From assembly GCA_903856875.1 (NCBI GenBank), contig CAIODE010000589.1:1-6758 (forward strand): DNA of 6,758 nt, written 5' to 3'. The position numbers and the translations under genes were made by a program. Numbering within the stretch: the first letter of the stretch is position 1; each line of letters begins with the position of its first letter. A model generated the notes under the pieces. That model worked only from the letters and a program-made list of their open reading frames with translations. It ran no database searches and was not told the origin of the DNA. Below are positions 1 through 6,756 of the stretch, piece by piece. This DNA comes from an uncultured Burkholderiales bacterium. GTDB taxonomy: Bacteria; Pseudomonadota; Gammaproteobacteria; Burkholderiales; Burkholderiaceae_C.

Positions 1-1230
1 GCCATTGTTTGGCAAGATCGCAGAACCGCGGGGGTTTGTGATCGCCTTAAAAGCCAAGGCGCGGGCGCGGGCATTCAAAAGAAAACAGGCTTGGTGTTAG
101 ACGCCTATTTTTCGGCCACCAAAATTGCCTGGTTGCTCGATCATGTCAAAGGCGCTCGTCGTCTTGCAGAGCAGGGGCATTTGGCATTTGGCACCATCGA
201 TTCATGGCTCATTTGGCAACTCACGGGGGGCCGAGTTCACGTCACCGACCCAAGTAACGCGTCGCGAACATTGTTGTTCAACTTGCATACCCAAGCTTGG
301 GATGCAAGTTTGCTCAAGCAGTTCAACATTCCCTTGGCCATGTTGCCGCAGGTGGTGCCTAGCAGCGGTGTGCTGGCTGAAACAGATGCGCACCTGTTGG
401 GTGTGTCGGTGCCCATTGCCGGTTTGGCGGGCGATCAACAAGCGGCTACTTTTGGGCAGGCTTGTTTTACGCCAGGCATGGCCAAGAACACCTACGGCAC
501 AGGCTGCTTCATGCTCATGAACACCGGCCATGTGCCGGTCCAAAGCCGCAACCAATTGCTCACCACAGTGGCGTGGCAAGGCCCCCAATCCGTTGCCAAG
601 TCATGGCACTCAACCGCCTATGCGCTGGAAGGCTCTGTGTTCATGGCCGGCGCCACGGTGCAATGGCTTCGCGATGGTTTGCAAATCATTCAAAAAGCCA
701 GTGAGGTCGAAGCGCTGGCGGCAAGCGTGCCCAACACGGGCGATGTTTATTTGGTACCCGCCTTTGCAGGTTTGGGCGCACCCGATTGGGACGGCCAAGC
801 GCGCGGCGCTTTGGTGGGCATGACGCGGGGCACCACAAAAGCCCACATCGCGCGTGCAGCCTTAGAGGCCATTGCTTGGCAAGTGGCCGATGTGTTTTTG
901 GCCATGTCCAAAGACAGCGGCTTGCCATTGACCGAACTGAGAGTCGATGGGGGTGCCAGCCAAAATAATTTGCTCATGCAAATGCAGGCCGATGCTTTGG
1001 GCGTGCCGGTGGTGCGTGCCAGCGTGACAGAGACCACCGCTTTGGGCGCAGCCTATTTGGCGGGGCTTGCCACGGGGTTTTGGTCGGGTGCAGATGAAAT
1101 CACAGCCCAATGGTCGATCGATCGAAAGTTTGTGCCACAAGCCACTGCGCGTGCCATTCAAGCCAGACTATCAGGCCATGCTCGTTGGCGAGAGGCGGTT
1201 AGCCGTTCGCGTTCTTGGGCCCAAGATTGA
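1..1230 (+). CDS. glpK: Glycerol kinase, C-terminal 409 residues (5' end cut by window edge)
   Basis: Cytoplasmic FGGY-family kinase that converts glycerol and ATP to sn-glycerol 3-phosphate. The frame is open from base 1, and its first residues, [10 protein letters not shown], match the region around Trp103 of E. coli GlpK, so about 100 N-terminal residues lie outside the window. Visible family features, numbered in the fragment, are Trp4 and Tyr36 (E. coli Trp103 and Tyr135, glycerol pocket), the catalytic Asp145 in GLAGDQQAA, the [14 protein letters not shown] nucleotide-binding stretch, the FGGY signature [21 protein letters not shown] and the GGASQNN motif. The E. coli fructose-bisphosphate loop GGKGGTR is absent: the segment before GLAGDQ reads AHLLGVSVP and is one residue shorter. 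The TGA stop is followed seven bases later by glpD, so the two are probably cotranscribed. Identity is secure. Loss of the allosteric site is inferred from alignment to the E. coli protein from memory. Confidence 0.97.
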   Translation, partial: AIVWQDRRTAGVCDRLKSQGAGAGIQKKTGLVLDAYFSATKIAWLLDHVKGARRLAEQGHLAFGTIDSWLIWQLTGGRVHVTDPSNASRTLLFNLHTQAWDASLLKQFNIPLAMLPQVVPSSGVLAETDAHLLGVSVPIAGLAGDQQAATFGQACFTPGMAKNTYGTGCFMLMNTGHVPVQSRNQLLTTVAWQGPQSVAKSWHSTAYALEGSVFMAGATVQWLRDGLQIIQKASEVEALAASVPNTGDVYLVPAFAGLGAPDWDGQARGALVGMTRGTTKAHIARAALEAIAWQVADVFLAMSKDSGLPLTELRVDGGASQNNLLMQMQADALGVPVVRASVTETTALGAAYLAGLATGFWSGADEITAQWSIDRKFVPQATARAIQARLSGHARWREAVSRSRSWAQD

Positions 1231-1237
1231 AGATGGT

Positions 1238-2887
1238 ATGACCCCTTTGTTGACAGACAGGGCGCAGTTGCTTGCGCAATTAGACGCCGTGCAAGAGTTT
1301 GACATCGCCATCATTGGTGGCGGTGCAACGGGTCTGGGTGTAGCCGTTGATGCGGCTGTTCGCGGTTTGAAAGTGGTGCTTTTAGAGGCCCATGACTTTG
1401 CCAAAGGCACCTCGTCACGTTCCACCAAATTGGTACATGGCGGTGTTCGTTATTTGGCGCAGGGCCATTTACCCTTGGTCTGGGAAGCCTTGCGGGAACG
1501 CCAACACTTGCTCTCGAATGCGCCCCACTTGGTCCATCCCATGCCCTTTGTCATGCCTGCATACCGGCGAATGGACCAATGGTTCTATGGCTTAGGCTTA
1601 AAGCTTTATGACTTGTTGGCAGGCCCGGCAAGGCTCGGGCCTACCCGCTTATTAAGTCATGCAGAAACTTTGCTGGCGCTGCCTGGCGTCAGGATCACGA
1701 ACTTGGTGGGAGGCGTTGAATATTGGGATGCTCAATTTGACGATGCCCGCTTGGCCTTGACCTTGGCGCGCACCGCAGCCTCACATGGCGCGCTCTTGCT
1801 CAACCACATGCCAGTTACGGGACTGCAGACAGAGTATCCTGCGGGCCGCATCAAAGGCCTGACCTGCCAAGACACAGAGACGGGTCAAGAGCGCACATTG
1901 AAAGCCCGTTGTGTGGTCAATGCCACGGGTGTCTGGGTCGACCAAATTGAGGCCATGTTGCACTCCCAGCCTGGCAATGCCAGCGATGCCAAAGTGCCGC
2001 ATGCGGTCAGGCCCAGCCAAGGTGTTCACTTGGTGGTGGATGCCTCTTTCTGGCCGGGTTCATCGGCTTTGTTGGTGCCGCACACCCAAGACGGCCGCGT
2101 TTTATTTGCAGTGCCATGGCAAGGCAAAGTTTTGTTGGGCACCACCGACACGCCCAAAGCCCAAGTGGATTGGGAGCCGCAGGCGCTTGAATCTGAAATT
2201 GACCAAATCTTGCAAGAAGCCGCCAAATACTTGGTCAAAGTGCCTTTGCGATCGGATGTTGTCAGTGTTTGGGCGGGGCTGCGGCCCTTGGCGCGCTCCG
2301 AAGAAAAATCAAAAGAACAGGGCGCCACACACAATGTCAGCCGTGAACACACCGTCAAGGTGGCATCCAATGGCTTGGTCAGCGTCACGGGCGGAAAGTG
2401 GACCACGTACCGAGCCATGGCCGCCGATGTGATGCAATCTATTCGCAAGGCACAACTGATTTCATTGACTTCGGAAGATGTGACGCTTCAGACCAAGTTG
2501 TGGGGCGCCCCAGATTTAGACCCAGATCGAGGCCAAGGGCCAAGCCAAAACCAAGGCCTGCAAAAGGATGGCGTGTCAGCCTCAATCGCTTTCAGCCCCT
2601 ATGGTACGGATGCTGAACTGCTGGCAAGTTTGCCAGGTGCTGAGCAAGGCTTGGCGTCGCTGCCCAGTTCCCAGTTGAGCGAGGCCATGGTTCGCTTTGC
2701 GGCGCGCTATGAATATGCGCGCACCGTGGAAGATGTGCTAGCCCGTCGAAACCGATTGCTGTTCTTGGATGCCAAGGCCGCACTGGCGGCGGCCCCCCAA
2801 GTGGCAGCCATTCTGAGCAACGAAACGGGTGTCTCGCCGCAATTGGAGGCTTTCGAGGCCTTGGCCAAGTCTTATCAGATGCCTTAA
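1238..2887 (+). CDS. glpD: Aerobic glycerol-3-phosphate dehydrogenase (FAD, quinone-linked)
   Basis: Oxidises sn-glycerol 3-phosphate to dihydroxyacetone phosphate and delivers electrons through FAD to the quinone pool. Family members are peripheral proteins of the inner membrane. The 549-residue protein opens with a Rossmann FAD-binding motif, [14 protein letters not shown] (residues 21-34), then the [16 protein letters not shown] block (58-73). Later come WAGLRPL, with Arg349, and GGKWTTYR (385-392), both in the substrate region of the family. The DAO C-terminal domain follows. The reading frame stays open back into glpK, but ATG 1238 is chosen because it gives a normal N-terminus with only about 17 extra residues before the FAD motif. 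Its Shine-Dalgarno is weak (GAAG at 1229-1232), so translational coupling to glpK is likely. A Gln-, Gly- and Pro-rich linker (about residues 428-450) precedes the C-terminal helical part and makes the protein longer than the roughly 501 residues of E. coli GlpD. Confidence 0.96.
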   Translation: MTPLLTDRAQLLAQLDAVQEFDIAIIGGGATGLGVAVDAAVRGLKVVLLEAHDFAKGTSSRSTKLVHGGVRYLAQGHLPLVWEALRERQHLLSNAPHLVHPMPFVMPAYRRMDQWFYGLGLKLYDLLAGPARLGPTRLLSHAETLLALPGVRITNLVGGVEYWDAQFDDARLALTLARTAASHGALLLNHMPVTGLQTEYPAGRIKGLTCQDTETGQERTLKARCVVNATGVWVDQIEAMLHSQPGNASDAKVPHAVRPSQGVHLVVDASFWPGSSALLVPHTQDGRVLFAVPWQGKVLLGTTDTPKAQVDWEPQALESEIDQILQEAAKYLVKVPLRSDVVSVWAGLRPLARSEEKSKEQGATHNVSREHTVKVASNGLVSVTGGKWTTYRAMAADVMQSIRKAQLISLTSEDVTLQTKLWGAPDLDPDRGQGPSQNQGLQKDGVSASIAFSPYGTDAELLASLPGAEQGLASLPSSQLSEAMVRFAARYEYARTVEDVLARRNRLLFLDAKAALAAAPQVAAILSNETGVSPQLEAFEALAKSYQMP

Positions 2888-2909
2888 ATCCAGATTTCTT
2901 TGGATTTTT
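2886..2909 (+). terminator. Terminator-like hairpin at the end of glpD
   Basis: Bases 2886-2894 (AAATCCAGA) pair with 2899-2907 (TTTGGATTT), nine pairs including one G-U, around a TTTC tetraloop. The 3' arm runs into five consecutive T (2905-2909). The hairpin begins inside the glpD stop codon and ends 13 bases before the -35 box of the next promoter. The shape is that of an intrinsic terminator, but the stem is AT-rich and the T tract short, so it may be leaky. It is the only terminator candidate seen between the glp and spc genes. Confidence 0.55.
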
Positions 2910-2922
2910 AACACCCAGAGTG

Positions 2923-2957
2923 TTGACACGGCCCAAAAATGTTGTAATATCGCGGGC
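2923..2957 (+). promoter_or_regulatory. Sigma-70 promoter of the spc ribosomal-protein operon
   Basis: A perfect -35 box TTGACA (2923-2928) is followed after 16 bases by the -10 box TAATAT (2945-2950), which matches four of six consensus positions. Transcription would start near 2957. The bases between -10 and start are CGCGGG, a GC-rich discriminator of the kind found at ribosomal promoters under ppGpp and DksA control. The region just upstream (about 2895-2911) is AT-rich and could serve as an UP element, although it overlaps the terminator hairpin. The position, directly ahead of rplN, matches the E. coli spc promoter. The boxes are seen directly; stringent control is inferred. Confidence 0.8.
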
Positions 2958-3117
2958 TTCGCTTGTAAAAAAGCGGAGTTATCTACCCAAACAAAAGCAC
3001 TGCGAGTGGTTCGCGGTGTGGATGACGGGTCCAAGACTGATCTTGGTACTTCAAGCAATCAAGCTGAAAAGCGCTGAATGCAGGGGGTGCACAAGGTGCA
3101 AGTTGGGAAATATTGAA
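2957..3117 (+). promoter_or_regulatory. Structured 5' leader of the spc operon mRNA
   Basis: About 160 nt of untranslated leader separate the predicted transcription start from rplN. Four local hairpins can be drawn. The first is CTTCGCTT (2957-2964) with AAGCGGAG (2971-2978), eight pairs, starting at the predicted 5' end. The second is CACTGCGA (2998-3005) with TCGCGGTG (3011-3018), eight pairs around GTGGT. The third is CCAAGA (3031-3036) with TCTTGG (3041-3046) around CTGA. The fourth is TGCAC (3088-3092) with GTGCA (3096-3100), just before the rplN ribosome-binding site (GGGA, 3105-3108). None is followed by a T tract, so none looks like a terminator. The leader may stabilise the mRNA or hold a regulatory site, but no known r-protein leader was recognised. 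The stems are seen directly; function is inference. Confidence 0.5.
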
Positions 3118-3486
3118 ATGATTCAGACAGAAACTCGGTTGGATGTTGCCGACAACACCGGCGCTAAGTCCGTCCTTTGCATCAAGGTGCTAGGCGGCTC
3201 TAAACGTCGTTATGCAAGTGTTGGCGACATTATCAAAGTGAGCATCAAAGAAGCTGCGCCCCGTGGCCGCGTCAAAAAAGGCGAGGTTTACAGTGCTGTG
3301 GTCGTTCGTACAGCCAAGGGCATTCGCCGTGGCGATGGCTCTCTCGTTAAATTTGATGGCAATGCAGCAGTTTTGCTGAATGCCAAGTTGGAGCCTATCG
3401 GCACCCGCATCTTCGGCCCAGTCACGCGTGAATTGCGTACTGAGAAGTTCATGAAGATCGTGTCCTTGGCACCTGAAGTTCTTTAA
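3118..3486 (+). CDS. rplN: 50S ribosomal protein L14 (uL14)
   Basis: Large-subunit protein that binds 23S rRNA at the subunit interface, forms part of an intersubunit bridge and contacts L19. The product is 122 residues, exactly the usual bacterial length. It begins [17 protein letters not shown] and carries the L14 signature at about residues 60-87 ([15 protein letters not shown], then [10 protein letters not shown]). The frame is open for about 200 bases upstream, but ATG 3118 is chosen because it gives the conserved N-terminus and has GGGA nine bases ahead. First gene of the spc operon, preceded by its own promoter and leader instead of rpsQ. The stop is nine bases before rplX. Confidence 0.98.
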   Translation: MIQTETRLDVADNTGAKSVLCIKVLGGSKRRYASVGDIIKVSIKEAAPRGRVKKGEVYSAVVVRTAKGIRRGDGSLVKFDGNAAVLLNAKLEPIGTRIFGPVTRELRTEKFMKIVSLAPEVL

Positions 3487-3495
3487 GGACACGTC

Positions 3496-3816
3496 ATGAA
3501 CAAGATTCGCAAAGGTGATCAAGTGATCGTCATCGCCGGTCGTGACAAAGGCAAGCGCGGCACTGTGTCGCTCCGTGCCGATGATTCACACCTGGTGGTT
3601 GAAGGCATCAACATGGTTAAAAAGCATGCCAAGCCAAACCCCATGAAGGGCACCAATGGCGGCATTATCGAAAAGACCATGCCTATTCATCAGTCCAATA
3701 TCGCTGTTTTCAACAGCGCTACAGGTAAGGCTGATCGGGTGGGTGTTAAGTCGTTGGCCGATGGCAAACGCGTTCGCGTTTACAAGTCCAGCGGCGAAGA
3801 AATCAAGGTGGCATAA
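3496..3816 (+). CDS. rplX: 50S ribosomal protein L24 (uL24)
   Basis: Assembly-initiator protein that binds domain I of 23S rRNA early in 50S assembly and later sits near the exit of the peptide tunnel. The 106-residue product starts [20 protein letters not shown]. It has a KOW motif at about residues 6-24 (GDQVIVIAG, then RDKGKRGTV) and a basic segment, [12 protein letters not shown], typical of the family. A strong Shine-Dalgarno (AAGGA, 3485-3489) begins within the rplN stop codon and lies six bases before the ATG. The stop codon is two bases from the rplE start. Confidence 0.97.
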   Translation: MNKIRKGDQVIVIAGRDKGKRGTVSLRADDSHLVVEGINMVKKHAKPNPMKGTNGGIIEKTMPIHQSNIAVFNSATGKADRVGVKSLADGKRVRVYKSSGEEIKVA

Positions 3817-3825
3817 ACATGGCAC
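3805..3825 (+). promoter_or_regulatory. Hairpin enclosing the rplE ribosome-binding site and start codon
   Basis: GTGGCAT (3808-3814) can pair with ATGGCAC (3819-3825) through six Watson-Crick pairs and one G-G mismatch, around an AAAC loop. The 5' arm includes part of the rplE Shine-Dalgarno AAGGTGG (3805-3811), and the 3' arm contains the rplE ATG. In E. coli, S8 represses the spc operon by binding mRNA at this same junction. Resemblance to the S8 site beyond position was not established, and the stem is short enough to be chance. Confidence 0.3.
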
Positions 3826-4358
3826 GTCTACAACAACACTTCCGCGAAAAAATTGCCCCTGAACTCATGACCAAGTTTGGTTACAAGTCGGTCATGCAAG
3901 TTCCGCGCATCACCAAAATCACACTCAACATGGGTGTGAGCGAAGCCGTTGCCGATAAAAAGGTCATGGACAACGCAGTCAGTGACCTCACAAAAATCGC
4001 TGGCCAAAAGCCAGTGGTTACCAAGGCCAAAAAGCCAATCGCTGGTTTCAAAATCCGCGAAGGCCAAGCCATTGGTTGCATGGTCACATTGCGTGGCGTG
4101 CAAATGTATGAATTTCTCGATCGCTTCGTCACCGTGGCTTTGCCCCGTGTGCGTGACTTCCGTGGTATCTCAGGCCGTGCTTTTGACGGTCGTGGCAACT
4201 ACAACGTCGGCGTGAAAGAGCAAATCATTTTCCCTGAAATTGAGTACGACAAGGTTGACGCTTTGCGCGGTCTCAATATCAGCATCACCACGACGGCCAA
4301 GACCGACGACGAATGCAAAGCATTGCTCGCCGGCTTCCGTTTCCCGTTCAAGAACTGA
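3819..4358 (+). CDS. rplE: 50S ribosomal protein L5 (uL5)
   Basis: Binds 5S rRNA with L18 and forms the central protuberance; its P-site loop touches the peptidyl-tRNA elbow. The product is 179 residues, the standard length, starting [20 protein letters not shown]. The conserved segment around [13 protein letters not shown] (31-43), the P-site loop [12 protein letters not shown] (71-82) and the C-terminal [11 protein letters not shown] are all present. AAGGTGG (3805-3811) gives a good ribosome-binding site seven bases ahead of the ATG. It lies inside the end of rplX, so the two genes are probably translationally coupled. In E. coli this start is the site of S8-mediated repression. Confidence 0.98.
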   Translation: MARLQQHFREKIAPELMTKFGYKSVMQVPRITKITLNMGVSEAVADKKVMDNAVSDLTKIAGQKPVVTKAKKPIAGFKIREGQAIGCMVTLRGVQMYEFLDRFVTVALPRVRDFRGISGRAFDGRGNYNVGVKEQIIFPEIEYDKVDALRGLNISITTTAKTDDECKALLAGFRFPFKN

Positions 4359-4366
4359 GGTGGCAC

Positions 4367-4672
4367 GTGGCTAAAGTAGCATTGATCGAGCGCGAGCTCA
4401 AAAGAGATAGATTGGTAGCCAAGTACGCGGCTAAACACGCGGAATTGAAAGCCATTTCACAAGACTTAAAACGCAGCGATGAAGAGCGCGCAGCAGCCCG
4501 TTTGGGCCTGCAAAAGCTTCCACGCAACGCAAACCCCACACGTCAACGTAACCGCTGCGCCATCACTGGCCGCCCACGTGGTACGTTCCGTCAATTCGGC
4601 CTCGGCCGCGCCAAAATTCGCGAATTAGCCTTCCAAGGCAACATTCCTGGCGTGACCAAAGCCAGCTGGTAA
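4367..4672 (+). CDS. rpsN: 30S ribosomal protein S14 (uS14), GTG start
   Basis: Late-binding protein of the 30S head that contacts the 3' major domain of 16S rRNA. Starting at GTG 4367 the product is 101 residues, (M)[15 protein letters not shown] onward, with the S14 signature region [20 protein letters not shown] (61-80). The start is well supported: the frame has no methionine codon between 4367 and the stop, the only upstream ATG lies deep inside rplE, and GAGG (4357-4360) overlaps the rplE stop at six bases' spacing. Only one cysteine (residue 64) is present, so this is the zinc-independent long form common in Gram-negative bacteria. A second GTG at 4360 is out of frame and meets a stop after four codons. 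Confidence 0.97.
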   Translation: MAKVALIERELKRDRLVAKYAAKHAELKAISQDLKRSDEERAAARLGLQKLPRNANPTRQRNRCAITGRPRGTFRQFGLGRAKIRELAFQGNIPGVTKASW

Positions 4673-4689
4673 TCGGCAGGAGATACAAC

Positions 4690-5085
4690 ATGAGCATGAG
4701 TGATCCCATTGCCGACTTGCTGACTCGCATCCGCAACGCCCAAATGGTGGCCAAAGCCACTGTTTCAATTCCCTCTTCCAAAGTGAAGGTGGCCATTGCC
4801 CAGGTGTTGAAAGATGAAGGTTACATTGACGGCTTCCAAGTCAAAACAGAGGGCGGTAAGTCCGAACTCTCCATTGCCCTGAAGTATTACGCAGGTCGCC
4901 CTGTGATTGAGCGCATTGAGCGCGTCAGTCGACCTGGCCTTCGCGTTTACAAAGGCCGCGATGCCATTCCACAAGTCCTCAACGGTTTGGGCGTGGCCAT
5001 TGTCACCACACCCCAAGGCGTGATGACCGACCGCAAAGCGCGCGCAGCCGGTGTCGGTGGCGAAGTTCTTTGCTACGTCGCTTAA
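4690..5085 (+). CDS. rpsH: 30S ribosomal protein S8 (uS8)
   Basis: Primary 16S rRNA-binding protein of the 30S platform, which recognises helix 21 and is needed for assembly of the central domain. In E. coli it is also the translational repressor of the spc operon. The 131-residue product begins [17 protein letters not shown] and carries the family signature at about 101-118 ([18 protein letters not shown]) and the GGEVLCYV C-terminus. The first ATG is preferred over the one two codons later because AGGAGA (4678-4683) is six bases from the first and twelve from the second. Whether autoregulation exists in this organism cannot be told from sequence alone. Confidence 0.98.
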   Translation: MSMSDPIADLLTRIRNAQMVAKATVSIPSSKVKVAIAQVLKDEGYIDGFQVKTEGGKSELSIALKYYAGRPVIERIERVSRPGLRVYKGRDAIPQVLNGLGVAIVTTPQGVMTDRKARAAGVGGEVLCYVA

Positions 5086-5102
5086 GCGCAGGAGACTAGA
5101 AA

Positions 5103-5636
5103 ATGTCCCGAGTCGGAAAAATGCCTGTGACCATCCCCGCTGGTGTGGATGTGTCCATCAAAGAAGACCAAATCAGTGTCAAAGGAACTGGCGGCACGCT
5201 TGCCACCGCTTCTAACCTGTTGGTCAAAGTGAACAATGACAACGGTAAAGTGACCTTCATTCCGGTCAACGAATCCCGTGAAGCCAATGCCATGAGCGGC
5301 ACCATGCGTCAGCTGGTGAACAACATGGTCACTGGTGTGACCAAAGGCTTTGAGAAAAAGCTTTTGTTGGTGGGCGTGGGTTACAAAGCTGCTGCCCAAG
5401 GCAACAAGTTGAATTTGGCTGTGGGTTACTCGCATCCTGTGAACATTGACATGCCAACTGGCATCAAAGTGGAAACACCTGCGCCCACCGAAATCATTAT
5501 CAAAGGCGCTGACCGCCAACGTGTTGGTCAAATCGCTGCCGAGATACGTGCTGTTCGTCCTCCCGAGCCTTACAAGGGCAAGGGCATCCGTTATTCGGAT
5601 GAGAAGATCACGATCAAAGAGACTAAGAAGAAATAA
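5103..5636 (+). CDS. rplF: 50S ribosomal protein L6 (uL6)
   Basis: Two-domain 23S rRNA-binding protein at the base of the L7/L12 stalk, near the sarcin-ricin loop and the elongation-factor site. The product is 177 residues, the family norm, starting [17 protein letters not shown]. The L6 signature PEPYKGKGI is at 154-162, followed by the usual lysine-rich tail ending KETKKK. The ribosome-binding site is AGGAGA (5090-5095), seven bases from the ATG, and the gap from rpsH is 17 bases. Confidence 0.98.
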   Translation: MSRVGKMPVTIPAGVDVSIKEDQISVKGTGGTLATASNLLVKVNNDNGKVTFIPVNESREANAMSGTMRQLVNNMVTGVTKGFEKKLLLVGVGYKAAAQGNKLNLAVGYSHPVNIDMPTGIKVETPAPTEIIIKGADRQRVGQIAAEIRAVRPPEPYKGKGIRYSDEKITIKETKKK

Positions 5637-5647
5637 GGAGCTGCATC

Positions 5648-6013
5648 ATGTTGACCAAAAAAGAGCAGCGTCTCCGTCGTGCACGTCAAACACGCATTCG
5701 CATTGCACAGCAAGGCGTCGCACGTTTGACCGTGAACCGTACCAATCTTCACATTTATGCCAGCGTCGTTTCAGGCGATGGCAGCAAAGTGTTGGCCAGT
5801 GCTTCCACAGCCGAAGCCGATGTTCGCAAAGAACTCGGCGCATCCGGCAAGGGTGGCAATGCCAATGCAGCCCAACTGATCGGCAAGCGCATCGCTGAAA
5901 AAGCAAAAGCTGCTGGTGTTGAAAAAGTGGCTTTTGACCGCGCAGGTTTCGCATTCCACGGTCGTGTCAAAGCTTTGGCTGAAGCCGCTCGCGAAGCTGG
6001 CTTGCAGTTCTAA
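5648..6013 (+). CDS. rplR: 50S ribosomal protein L18 (uL18)
   Basis: Binds 5S rRNA together with L5 and L25 and anchors it in the central protuberance. The 121-residue product has the expected Arg-rich basic N-terminus ([19 protein letters not shown]), a core strand [16 protein letters not shown] (26-41) and the conserved C-terminus [19 protein letters not shown] (96-114). AAGGAG (5635-5640) overlaps the rplF stop and sits seven bases before the ATG, so coupled translation is likely. Confidence 0.98.
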   Translation: MLTKKEQRLRRARQTRIRIAQQGVARLTVNRTNLHIYASVVSGDGSKVLASASTAEADVRKELGASGKGGNANAAQLIGKRIAEKAKAAGVEKVAFDRAGFAFHGRVKALAEAAREAGLQF

Positions 6014-6031
6014 ACGGATCGGAAATTACAA

Positions 6032-6550
6032 ATGGCTAAGTTTCAGGCAAAAGCACAAGGTGACGGTCCAGAAGACGGTCTGCGCGAAAAAATGATCGCG
6101 GTCAACCGCGTCACCAAGGTTGTGAAGGGTGGACGCATTTTGGCGTTCGCAGCACTCACAGTCGTGGGCGATGGCGATGGCAAAGTGGGCATGGGCAAAG
6201 GCAAATCAAAAGAAGTGCCAGCTGCTGTTCAAAAAGCCATGGAAGAAGCGCGTCGCAACTTGCTCAAAGTGTCGCTCAAAAACGGCACCATCCATCACAC
6301 CGTTTACGGTCACCACGGTGCAGCGCGCGTTTTCATGGCGCCCGCTCCCAAGGGAACTGGCATCATTGCCGGCGGCCCAATGCGTGCTGTGTTCGAAGTG
6401 ATGGGCATCACTGACATCGTGGCCAAAAGCCATGGTTCGTCAAACCCCTACAACATGGTTCGCGCCACTTTAGACGCTTTGACGCAATGCACAACGGCAT
6501 ATGAAATTGCCTCCAAGCGTGGCAAGAGCGTTGAAGACATCTTCGCTTAA
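6032..6550 (+). CDS. rpsE: 30S ribosomal protein S5 (uS5)
   Basis: Small-subunit protein that lines the mRNA entry channel with S3 and S4, affects decoding accuracy and forms part of the spectinomycin-binding neighbourhood. The product is 172 residues. The N-terminal double-stranded-RNA-binding-like domain carries the S5 signature (33-65: [18 protein letters not shown], then [13 protein letters not shown]). The C-terminal domain includes [13 protein letters not shown] (108-120) and the ending [11 protein letters not shown]. The loop KVVKGGR (29-35), where E. coli spectinomycin-resistance changes map, looks wild type. The Shine-Dalgarno is weaker than for its neighbours (CGGAAA, 6020-6025). 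Confidence 0.98.
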   Translation: MAKFQAKAQGDGPEDGLREKMIAVNRVTKVVKGGRILAFAALTVVGDGDGKVGMGKGKSKEVPAAVQKAMEEARRNLLKVSLKNGTIHHTVYGHHGAARVFMAPAPKGTGIIAGGPMRAVFEVMGITDIVAKSHGSSNPYNMVRATLDALTQCTTAYEIASKRGKSVEDIFA

Positions 6551-6567
6551 ACCTAAAAGGCAACAAG

Positions 6568-6753
6568 ATGACAACACAACAACAAACCGTCAAGGTTCAA
6601 CTGGTTCGCAGCCCTATCGGCTGCAAACAAGACCACCGCGACACCGTTCGCGGTCTGGGCTTGCGCAAGCTCAACAGCGTCAGCGAATTAGAAGACACAC
6701 CTTCTGTTCGCGGCATGATCAACAAGATCAGCTATCTGGTCAAAGTTCTCTGA
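6568..6753 (+). CDS. rpmD: 50S ribosomal protein L30 (uL30)
   Basis: Small large-subunit protein of the bacterial short type, 61 residues against roughly 59-61 usually. The core [20 protein letters not shown] (8-27) and the signature that follows ([20 protein letters not shown], 29-48) are both present. AAAAGG (6555-6560) lies seven bases before the ATG. The gene ends five bases before the window edge. L30 is absent from some bacterial groups, so its presence between rpsE and the expected rplO fits a proteobacterial layout. Confidence 0.96.
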   Translation: MTTQQQTVKVQLVRSPIGCKQDHRDTVRGLGLRKLNSVSELEDTPSVRGMINKISYLVKVL

Positions 6754-6756
6754 GGT
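6752..6756 (+). promoter_or_regulatory. Probable ribosome-binding site of the next gene (rplO expected)
   Basis: GAGGT overlaps the rpmD stop codon, as happens at several other junctions in this operon. The gene it would serve, probably rplO (L15), lies beyond the window, so the call rests on spacing pattern and known operon order only. Confidence 0.4.

Noticed and set aside
1067..1237. Upstream start of glpD inside glpK
   Set aside because: It would add 57 residues with no family counterpart. ATG 1238 gives a normal distance to the FAD motif.
1911..2432. 173-codon open frame on the plus strand inside glpD
   Set aside because: It lies in another frame of glpD, is rich in Trp, Pro and Arg as expected of a shadow frame, and has no recognisable motif.
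3031..3046. CCAAGA-CTGA-TCTTGG hairpin as a terminator or attenuator
   Set aside because: No T tract follows and the next gene is a highly expressed r-protein gene. Kept only as part of the leader structure.
2920..3117. In-frame N-terminal extension of rplN (open back to an ATG at 2920, also an ATG at 3022)
   Set aside because: L14 is 122 residues in most bacteria and the conserved N-terminus begins at ATG 3118. The extension would cover the promoter itself and resembles no known protein.
5082..5531. 149-codon open frame on the minus strand opposite rplF
   Set aside because: It lies wholly antisense to a conserved r-protein gene, has no recognisable domain and looks like a codon-bias shadow. 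Other minus-strand frames (for example 2026-2448, 2592-2936 and 2738-3058) fail for the same reason.
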